Assembly: GCA_050694015.1 (NCBI GenBank)
Contig: JBOGWY010000045.1
Coordinates: 1 to 14,432, forward strand
Source: JBOGWY01 sp050694015
GTDB taxonomy: Bacteria > Actinomycetota > CADDZG01 > WHSQ01
DNA length: 14,432 bases
Direction of reading: 5' to 3'
In this document: piece after piece, positions 5,029 through 11,227 of the stretch
Position numbering within the stretch: the stretch's first letter is position 1
How the letters are laid out: each line of letters opens with the position of its first letter
Program-made: the position numbers and the translations under genes
Notes under the pieces: generated by a model
Database searches by the model: none
Seen by the model: the letters and a program-made list of their open reading frames with translations, nothing else
What the model was told of the DNA's origin: nothing

Positions 5029-6528
5029 CTAGTGCTTCGGCTTGCCGCCGGAGTTGCCGTTGCCGTTCGAGTGCTCGGGGGGTGACCCGTCGTCGTCCTT
5101 CGGCTTGTCCTTGTCGCGGCCGTTGCCGTTTCCGGGCTTGCCGTCGTCGGTCGGTTCGGGCTCCGGCTCGGTGGTCGGTTCCGGTTCGGGTTCGGTCGGC
5201 CCGGGCGCCGGGGTGGGGTCCGTGCCGCCACCGGGATCGGTAGTGCCACCGTCCGCACCACTTCCGCTGCTCGGATCATCACGCCCGGTCGTGCCGGTGC
5301 CTTCGCTCGAGTCGGTCGTGCCCACGAGGCTGGGGGCGCTCTCGATCGACCCCGCGACGGTGGTCTCCTCGTCGCCGTCGATGCCCCCGTCGAGATCGGG
5401 GTCGATCGCGTCGTGGCCCGCGGCGGCCTGTGCGCTGCCGCCTTGGCTGATACGCGTCCCGAGTACCTCGTCCGTCACCGCCCGCTGTCGTCGACCGGCG
5501 TCGTCGGCCGGGCGAGGAACGCCGCTGTCGAGAACGGTCGCGCCGAGCACCAGCGCGATCGCGATCGTGCTTGCGGTGGCGCTGAGCGCGACACTCCCGA
5601 CGCGCCTGATCGCGACACCGGTTTGCTGGATCCGTCGTTGCGCGATCGCGGGTAGGGCCGCAGCAGCGAGGATGCCGCGCTCCGACGGCAGCGTCGCGAC
5701 GAGTGCCTCGACGATCATCGGATCGAGCTGCGCGCCGGCTCCGTCTCTGAGCGCTGCGATGGCCCCGGCGCGGCTCAACCCGTCTCGATAGGGCCGCGTC
5801 GACGCCAACGCGTCGTAGCTTTCGGCGACCGCGATGATGCGCGCGAGGGGGGGGATGGTTTCGCCGGCGAGACCATCGGGATAACCGGCGCCGTCCCACC
5901 GCTCGTGGTGATGCTGGATCGCGTCGACGACGGCGCGGTCGAAGCCGCTCGTGAGGGCAAGGCTCGCGCCGAGATCGACGTGTTGCTCGATCAGAGAGCG
6001 TTCCGTGTCGGTCAGATCTGACGTCTTGCGCAGGACACTCTCGGGGATCGCGACGTTGCCGACGTTGTGCAGCAACGCTGCGGCCGCGAGCGCGTCGGTC
6101 TCCTCGGCCGACAACTCGAGCTCGTCGGCGACGTTGCGAGCATGCTCCTGCACGCGTGTCGAGTGCCCCAGTGTGTACGAGGACTTCGCATCGAGCGATA
6201 CCGCTATGTCGGCGAGCGCGGCGCGCCGCGCGTCGAGCGACACCGTTCCCGCGTCACGGAACGTTCCATCGCGCGCGAGGCCGACAACCGTCGCGCTCTG
6301 CGTCACGCGTCGTTCGGCGTTGCGTCGCCGGATCCAACTCCAGAGCATGAGGTCGCCGAATGAGTGCCCTTCGGATTCCGGCTGTGCGTGCCACACGGCG
6401 GCACCGGCCGCGACCACGAACAGGGTCGTCGTCAGCGAGAGGACGATCGCCAAAACGGGGCGTGGGTGGGGTTGTCCGAAGACGAGGATGCCGAACACCG
6501 CGACCGTCGGCAGGACGAACGTCGACAA
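5029..6528 (-). CDS. Membrane HD-GYP-like protein with degenerate metal site
   Basis: 499 residues from a TTG start. Two hydrophobic segments (about 3-18 and 24-47) precede an HD-GYP domain (about 105-280), a third hydrophobic segment (312-333) and a tail of some 165 residues rich in Pro, Glu, Thr and Gly, ending Lys/Gly-rich. GHSTRV (121-126), HHERWDGAGYP (207-217) and YDAL (238-241) fit HD-GYP phosphodiesterases, which cleave cyclic di-GMP. However, the HDxGK signature reads HNVGN (154-158) and the later VAD reads VAE (234-236), so key metal ligands are changed and catalysis is doubtful; a binding or scaffold role is possible. The topology implies a cytoplasmic domain and an extracellular tail. 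The TTG has no visible ribosome binding site. The frame stays open upstream with more hydrophobic codons, so a CTG at 6550-6552 preceded by AAGGG is an alternative. It sits between surface genes 5 and 3. Confidence 0.85.
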   Translation of the reverse strand: MSTFVLPTVAVFGILVFGQPHPRPVLAIVLSLTTTLFVVAAGAAVWHAQPESEGHSFGDLMLWSWIRRRNAERRVTQSATVVGLARDGTFRDAGTVSLDARRAALADIAVSLDAKSSYTLGHSTRVQEHARNVADELELSAEETDALAAAALLHNVGNVAIPESVLRKTSDLTDTERSLIEQHVDLGASLALTSGFDRAVVDAIQHHHERWDGAGYPDGLAGETIPPLARIIAVAESYDALASTRPYRDGLSRAGAIAALRDGAGAQLDPMIVEALVATLPSERGILAAAALPAIAQRRIQQTGVAIRRVGSVALSATASTIAIALVLGATVLDSGVPRPADDAGRRQRAVTDEVLGTRISQGGSAQAAAGHDAIDPDLDGGIDGDEETTVAGSIESAPSLVGTTDSSEGTGTTGRDDPSSGSGADGGTTDPGGGTDPTPAPGPTEPEPEPTTEPEPEPTDDGKPGNGNGRDKDKPKDDDGSPPEHSNGNGNSGGKPKH

Positions 6529-6579
6529 GGTCGCTGCGATGGAGAGGATCAGCGACCCTTGCGGTGCTACGTGGGTCGA

Positions 6580-6605
6580 GAGAGGGCCGGTTGCCCGGCC
6601 CTCTC
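6580..6605 (-). terminator. Hairpin after surface gene 5, GCAA loop
   Basis: Perfect 11-bp stem (6580-6590 with 6595-6605) with a GCAA tetraloop in the RNA, 20 bp past the stop of surface gene 5 and 52 bp before the HD-GYP start. Its core repeats the terminator of surface gene 3, while the outer pairs differ with pairing kept. No T-run follows, so read-through into the HD-GYP gene is possible. It may also act as an mRNA-stabilising 3' end. Confidence 0.6.
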
Positions 6606-6625
6606 CACGTCTTGCGTTCAGTTGG

Positions 6626-8980
6626 CTACCGCCTTCTCCTGCGGGCCCGCATCATCAGCAGGCCGGCGCCCATCAGCTCGAGAGCGATGAGCACGTAGGC
6701 CATGATGCTAGTACCGGTGAACGGGAGGATCCTGCCCTCGGTGCCGGTGCGCTCAGACGCTCCGGTGCCCAACACCTCGGATCCGGCGCCCTCGGCCTCG
6801 GTGCCGCTGCCCTCGATCTGGGTGCCAGGGTCGCCAGGACCGCCCGGGCCACCGGTGCCGTCACCCGGCCCTTCGATCACCCCACCGAGTACCGCGTCGT
6901 TGCAGTTGCTGATGTCGCCTTCCGGCATCGGTAGCCCGGCGAGATCAGTGCCCGCCGGACAGATGTCCGTCGGCGGCGGCGTCTGGTTGTAGCACCTCAG
7001 GATGTCGCCGCCCGGCATCGGCTCGCCCGCCTTGTCGGAGTCGGCGGGACACAACGGCTCCGCCAGGAAGCAGTTCGCCACGTCCGGCGGATTGCCCGGA
7101 ACGGGCGCGCCGGGCATGTCCGAGTTATCCGGGCACACCGGCGGCGAGTAGCAGTTGGTTACATCCGCCGGGTTTCCAGGCACCGGTTCCCCCGGCATCT
7201 CGGAATCGCTCGGACACAGCGGCGGAGTCGACGTGTAGCAGTTGCTGACGTCGCCGCCGGGGATCAGCTCGCCGGCCATCGGTGAATCTGACGGACACAC
7301 CGGCGGATTGAAACAGTTGTTGACGTCGCCACCCGGAGGCATGGAGCCATCCGGACATCGCGGCGGGGCCGTCGTGGCGTCCCCGCTGATCGTGGGCTCC
7401 GGCTCGGGGGTCGGCTCAGGCTCGCTCGGGGGGTTGCCGATGTCGCACTTCTCCATGTCGCCGCCCGGAGGCTCGTCACCCGCGCGATCGGTGTCCTCGG
7501 GACAGATGTTGTCCCCGATGATCGTGGGCTCCGGCTCGGGGGTCGGCGTGTCGGTCGGGGTTGGCCCCGGCTCGGTGGGCGGGTTGCCCTGGTCGCACTT
7601 CTCCATGTCGCCGCCCGGAGGCTCGTCACCGGCCCGGTCGCTGTCCTCGGGACAAACGTCGTCCTGCGTGATCGTCGGCTCCGGGGTCGGCGTCGTGGTC
7701 GGCGCCGCGCAGACCACCGGTGCGGTCGCGCTTTCCACGAGCTGGCCCGACTTAGCGGTCGCGCTCACGATCTGTTTGGTGAACGTGGCCGAGTACGACG
7801 TCGCGTTGACGTTGACCTCGAGCAGCTCGCCGTCGACGAAGGTGATCTTGGCGTTGGAGATGTCGTGCGTGCCCGTCACCGTGATCGAGAAACAGTCAAT
7901 CCCGATGGTGATGTCGCGGACCTTTTTATCCGAGGCGACCGTCGGCTCCGGGGTCGGCGTCTGGGTCGGGGTCTCGCTCACCGTCGACTCGGCACAGACC
8001 ACGGGTGCGGTCGCGCTTTCCACGAGCGTGCCCGACTTGGCGGTTGCGCTCACGATCTGCTCGGTGAACGTGGCCGAGTACAACGTCGCGTTGACGTTAG
8101 CCTCGAGCAGCTCGCCGTCGACGAAGGTGATCTTGACGTTGGAGATGTCGTGCGTGCCCGTCACCGTGATCGAGAAACAGTCGATCCCGATCGTGATGTC
8201 GCGTACTGCTTTATCCGGGGCGATCGTGGGCTCGGGGGTCGGGGTCTCGGTCGGGGTTGGGGTCGGAGTCGTGGTCGGAGTCGCGGTCGTTGTCGTTGTC
8301 GCTACCCCACAGTCGCCCGTGTGCGCCGGGTTGCCGTTGCCGTAGTGCGCGCCGACACCCTGGTTCCCGTCGCACTCGTAACCCATGTCGTTGGGCTTGC
8401 GGCCTTCGAACTCACTGACCTGGCCCGGAGGATTCTTGTCATCGGCGTTTCCTACACATCCCGCACATGGAGTGCCGGCGCCATTCGCATCGTCGCCTTG
8501 ACCGTTCTGCGAGATGCGGCCGTCACAGGTGCTGTCGTAGGGACCTGAGACGTTCGCGCCGCCGGTACCGGGATCGGTGTCACCGTTGACGCTGCTTTCT
8601 TCGTTCAAACACTCCTCTGCGGCCTCGTCACCGGTGCCGGGGCCGTTCGAGACCCCGTCCGTTCCATCGGTGTCTTCCTTGTGCCCGGGATCGGCCTGCG
8701 ATCCGGTTGAGGTGCCCGTGCCCGAACCGATGTGGCCGTGGGTGTCGGGGATGCTCGACGCGGTGTCGTTGCCCTCCTCCGAATGCGGTTGTTGCGTCGC
8801 AAGCGGCGTTGGAGCTGCCGTTACCGTTTCTTCGGCAGTGGCCCCGGCAGACTTATCCGAGGCGTTCTCGTTCGGCCGGCCGAAACCCGGCCCGACCGCC
8901 ACCATCAGGACCGCAGCCAACGCCGAGATCAACGCTGCCATAAGCGAGGTCTTCCGGTTCCCGCGTGCCCGCGCGCTCAT
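6626..8980 (-). CDS. Surface protein 5, LPFTG-anchored, largest of the family
   Basis: 784 residues. The ATG at 8978-8980 is preferred over a GTG 12 codons upstream because GGTAGG lies four bases away and it gives the family signal at once (AALISALAAVLMVAVGPG). Then come a Thr/Gly-rich stalk with DTHGHIGSGTGTSTGSQADP as in surface protein 3, the Cys-rich CAGC...GYECDGN...NPAHTGDC module (171-224), two near-identical 95-residue repeats with beta-sandwich character (246-340 and from 341, each with a CFSITVTGTHDIS strand and a closing PVVC), eight C-x18-C-type units (443-693; one short, two with a two-residue insertion), a Gly/Glu-rich linker, LPFTG (752-756), a hydrophobic helix and five Arg. 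Linkers are TPTPEP and PEPEPT runs. Inferred: a long sortase-anchored fibre. It is first in the minus-strand series and divergent from the M6 protease gene. Confidence 0.9.
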   Translation of the reverse strand: MSARARGNRKTSLMAALISALAAVLMVAVGPGFGRPNENASDKSAGATAEETVTAAPTPLATQQPHSEEGNDTASSIPDTHGHIGSGTGTSTGSQADPGHKEDTDGTDGVSNGPGTGDEAAEECLNEESSVNGDTDPGTGGANVSGPYDSTCDGRISQNGQGDDANGAGTPCAGCVGNADDKNPPGQVSEFEGRKPNDMGYECDGNQGVGAHYGNGNPAHTGDCGVATTTTTATPTTTPTPTPTETPTPEPTIAPDKAVRDITIGIDCFSITVTGTHDISNVKITFVDGELLEANVNATLYSATFTEQIVSATAKSGTLVESATAPVVCAESTVSETPTQTPTPEPTVASDKKVRDITIGIDCFSITVTGTHDISNAKITFVDGELLEVNVNATSYSATFTKQIVSATAKSGQLVESATAPVVCAAPTTTPTPEPTITQDDVCPEDSDRAGDEPPGGDMEKCDQGNPPTEPGPTPTDTPTPEPEPTIIGDNICPEDTDRAGDEPPGGDMEKCDIGNPPSEPEPTPEPEPTISGDATTAPPRCPDGSMPPGGDVNNCFNPPVCPSDSPMAGELIPGGDVSNCYTSTPPLCPSDSEMPGEPVPGNPADVTNCYSPPVCPDNSDMPGAPVPGNPPDVANCFLAEPLCPADSDKAGEPMPGGDILRCYNQTPPPTDICPAGTDLAGLPMPEGDISNCNDAVLGGVIEGPGDGTGGPGGPGDPGTQIEGSGTEAEGAGSEVLGTGASERTGTEGRILPFTGTSIMAYVLIALELMGAGLLMMRARRRRR
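7445..7654 (-). repeat. 150-bp spaced duplication in surface gene 5
   Basis: Two C-x18-C units (residues 443-462 and 493-512) share the core DRAGDEPPGGDMEKCD and start 150 bp apart, joined by a Pro/Thr/Glu linker. The near-identical bases suggest recent duplication. Confidence 0.8.
7709..8245 (-). repeat. 285-bp duplication encoding two beta-rich domains
   Basis: Residues 246-340 and 341-424 of surface protein 5 repeat with a 95-residue period. They share VRDITIGIDCFSITVTGTHD, NATFVDGE-like strands and SGxLVESATAPVVC with few changes. Long identical DNA stretches, such as the segment coding for the CFSITVTGTHDIS strand, point to a recent event. Each copy has two Cys, probably one disulfide. 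Confidence 0.9.
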
Positions 8981-8998
8981 GCCGCCTACCTTTCGTTG

Positions 8999-9026
8999 TG
9001 TGCCCGCTGTGCCCACTTTTGTGCCC
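8999..9026. repeat. Three TGTGCCC direct repeats
   Basis: TGTGCCC starts at 8999, 9008 and 9020, about 19-46 bp upstream of the ATG of surface gene 5 (GGGCACA on its sense strand). They would lie in the 5' leader or at the promoter. Possible regulator or RNA-binding sites; function unknown. Confidence 0.45.
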
Positions 9027-9113
9027 GCCGTCTATTCCTGAGTGTCCCCCCGAACGGACGGAAGTACTCCTGCAATCGCCGTGTGCATGATGCCATGCGC
9101 TTCGCGTATTTCG

Positions 9114-9160
9114 TCACGCTATGTACTGGATCCACCACGATCAGCGACTGCATAGCGTGA
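9114..9160. promoter_or_regulatory. Perfect 10-bp inverted repeat in the divergent region
   Basis: TCACGCTATG (9114-9123) and CATAGCGTGA (9151-9160) are exact reverse complements 27 bases apart. Inside, CTG-ATC and GAT-CAG can extend the fold with one bulge. It is placed between two divergent genes, 92 bp before the protease start and 134 bp before the surface gene start. An operator shared by both genes, or two half-sites for a looping regulator, is plausible. No T-run on either side supports termination. Confidence 0.5.
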
Positions 9161-9215
9161 TTGCCTCGGCGACCGTCGCCCGACGGGCCGGCTCGCTTCC
9201 CTGCCCAGGGTCTTT

Positions 9216-9252
9216 CTGGAATCTGTTAGGGCGGGGGCTAAGGTTCCCGGCG
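9216..9252 (+). promoter_or_regulatory. Candidate leaderless promoter of the M6 protease
   Basis: TAAGGT (9239-9244) fits the TAnnnT -10 pattern and ends seven bases before the GTG, so transcription could begin at the start codon itself. CTGGAA (9216-9221) lies 17 bases upstream as a weak -35. No good ribosome binding site precedes the GTG, consistent with a leaderless mRNA as is common in actinobacteria. Assigned by eye. Confidence 0.35.
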
Positions 9253-11198
9253 TGGCGCGGGCAGCGGCTAGGCGGACGTTCGGGACCGGTCGTCGTATAG
9301 ACGACTCTCGTGGCCCGCGTGCCCCGGTCCGGGTCGCCACCGCCGTCGTTATCGCCATGCTGATCGGCGGCCTCGTCGCCCCGGCCCCCGCCGGTGCGCG
9401 CGAGCGGTTCCCTCGGCATCTGGATCCGCGCTCCTACGAGGTCCCCGAGGACATGAGGTGGAGCGACTTCCGGCCTATCCGCGGTCCCGTGTATCTGACC
9501 GGGGGGAACGAGCCTCCGAAGACTTTGCGCGCCGCGCTGATCCTCGGTGACTTCAGCGATCAGAGGTTCCGCGTCGCGGAGACGACGATCGATCCGACCG
9601 GGCAGCGGGGGCTCGGGGTCGCCGATCCGGCGCAATATTGGCTCGACTATCTCTTCAAGGACTCGAGCGCGGACAACGCGAACCACGGACACAACGTCAA
9701 CGACTACTGGCTCGAGAACTCCTACGGGCTGATCGGTGTCGATGCCGAAGCTTTCGGGCCCTACACGCTCGACGGAAAGATGCTCGAGTACGGGATCTCG
9801 GATTTTGGAGATTCCGCCGACTGTCCCGAGGGCGCCGATTGCTCCAAGGAATTCGATGTCGAGCTCGCCGCGGCATCGGCGGCCGACGTCACGCTGGCGC
9901 AACAGCAGCACGGCGACTTCGACTTCCGCTTCCTCTTGCACGCGGGCTACGACGAATCGGGAGTGTGGCAGAACTTCGGCCTCGCCGAGTTCGAGAACAA
10001 GGACGCGGTCACCGAGGAGTTCGGCGCACCGGGCTTCCCCGCGCACCGCAACTGGGCGACCACTCGCTACGTGGACTGGACGTCGTTCTTCTCCGCGCAG
10101 CAGATCTGGAGCCATGCCCTCCCCGGCGCGCTCTCGACCCAGGGTGAGAGTGACGGCGGCTCGACCTACGCGCACGAGTTGTCGCACATCCTGGGCGTGC
10201 TCGACAACTACAACAACCCCTACGACGAGAACCCGAAGCGCGCCTACTCGGGACCGTGGGACATGATGAGCCGCGGCACGTTCAACGGCCCGGGCGGCCC
10301 CTTCGAGCGGTGGCAGATCCCGCCTACCGAGGGCGGCACGATGGGCTCGCAACACATGCTCCGGAACAAGATCCGCATGGGGTTCACGCCCGCGACCGAG
10401 GTGCGCACGATCAGCCGCGCGGAACTCGACACGGCCGGGGTGGTGAAGGTCGACGTCCTGCAGCGCGAGTCGGCGCCTCCGGTCGATGATCCCGATCTTT
10501 ACTCCGGGATCCGGGTCCCGCTCGGCACGGACCGGTCGAGCTGTGATTTCTCCAAGCCGAAGTGTGACGGTGGCGAGTACGACTACTACGACGTCGAGGT
10601 GGTGAACCGCCAGGGCTTCGATTCCTTCATCCCGGACCACGGCGTGCTGATCGCGAAGACGAAGACCGCCGATGCCGCGCCGTTCATCTGGGTGATCGAC
10701 GCGTTCCCGAAGGACCTCACGAACACCGATTACGTCGCGGCCGACGGGACCCGCGTGCCCTACACCGTCGGTGATTACCGGCAGCTCTCCGATGCCACGT
10801 TCCATGCGGGCACCGCACGCGGCGCCCGGAGCCGGTATGTCGACGAAGACAACGGGCTCGCGTTCAACGTCGTCGGACGTCGCGTGCGCAAGGGACGATT
10901 GATGTACTCGGTCGCCGTGCAAAGTCTGACTGCCGCGCCGCTCCCGCGCGAGCCCGAGGTCAAGCAGACGCGCGCCAACTTCTCACGTGGCGAAGTCACC
11001 AAGGACGTCTTCACCGTGACCAACACGGGCCAGGGCGACGCCGTGTACCAGCTGCGCGTGACGAAGCGCGGCTCGTTCCCCCACCGTCTGCTGAACGATC
11101 TGATCTTCGTCCCCGCGGGTGGGACGAAGAAGATCGAAGTGTGGGCACGCAAGACGTCCGCGCGTCAGCGCGTGAGGTTGGTGGCCCGGGCGCTCTGA
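9252..11198 (+). CDS. Secreted M6-family metalloprotease (immune inhibitor A-like)
   Basis: 648 residues from a GTG. A basic N-region and hydrophobic stretch (28-48, ending APAGARE) form a signal peptide, so the product is exported. The zinc-protease motif HELSH (308-312) is followed by G315 and D318 (HELSHILGVLDNY), then GPWDMMS (334-340), the Met-turn-like segment of M6 enzymes. LENSYGL (155-161) before it also matches the family. The C-terminal 90 residues look like a beta-sandwich (FTVTNTGQGDAVYQLRV), probably a carbohydrate- or wall-binding appendage. Family knowledge: M6 peptidases are secreted endopeptidases that degrade extracellular proteins; the substrate here is unknown. No sorting signal, so a soluble or loosely bound product. 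A start at GTG 9252 gives a long n-region; an ATG at 9358 would cut into the signal peptide and is unlikely. Confidence 0.9.
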   Translation: MARAAARRTFGTGRRIDDSRGPRAPVRVATAVVIAMLIGGLVAPAPAGARERFPRHLDPRSYEVPEDMRWSDFRPIRGPVYLTGGNEPPKTLRAALILGDFSDQRFRVAETTIDPTGQRGLGVADPAQYWLDYLFKDSSADNANHGHNVNDYWLENSYGLIGVDAEAFGPYTLDGKMLEYGISDFGDSADCPEGADCSKEFDVELAAASAADVTLAQQQHGDFDFRFLLHAGYDESGVWQNFGLAEFENKDAVTEEFGAPGFPAHRNWATTRYVDWTSFFSAQQIWSHALPGALSTQGESDGGSTYAHELSHILGVLDNYNNPYDENPKRAYSGPWDMMSRGTFNGPGGPFERWQIPPTEGGTMGSQHMLRNKIRMGFTPATEVRTISRAELDTAGVVKVDVLQRESAPPVDDPDLYSGIRVPLGTDRSSCDFSKPKCDGGEYDYYDVEVVNRQGFDSFIPDHGVLIAKTKTADAAPFIWVIDAFPKDLTNTDYVAADGTRVPYTVGDYRQLSDATFHAGTARGARSRYVDEDNGLAFNVVGRRVRKGRLMYSVAVQSLTAAPLPREPEVKQTRANFSRGEVTKDVFTVTNTGQGDAVYQLRVTKRGSFPHRLLNDLIFVPAGGTKKIEVWARKTSARQRVRLVARAL

Positions 11199-11212
11199 CC
11201 GGCGTTCGCCGG
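11199..11212. terminator. Small hairpin between convergent genes
   Basis: CCGGC-GTTC-GCCGG forms a 5-bp GC stem directly after the protease stop and 15 bp from the end of the converging choice-of-anchor B gene. It may serve both directions, but it is short and has no T-run. Confidence 0.4.
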
Positions 11213-11227
11213 GTTAGAGGTGAATCG

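Larger units (their letters stand above)
8981..9251. other. Divergent intergenic region
   Basis: 271 bp between surface gene 5 (minus) and the M6 protease (plus). It holds TGTGCCC direct repeats near the surface gene, a 10-bp inverted repeat at 9114-9160, and a candidate leaderless promoter for the protease. The 58-bp element of surface genes 2 and 3 has no clear copy here; only a weak resemblance around 9054-9075 was noted. No gene is supported. Confidence 0.5.

Noticed and set aside
8981..9016. Twelve-codon GTG extension of surface protein 5
   Set aside because: It runs through the TGTGCCC repeats, has no ribosome binding site, and breaks the paralogue pattern of a signal at the very N-terminus.
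9141..10922. Long minus-strand open frame (593 codons)
   Set aside because: Lies opposite the M6 protease. It is open because of GC-rich codon bias, and the plus strand has a signal peptide and HELSH zinc motif.
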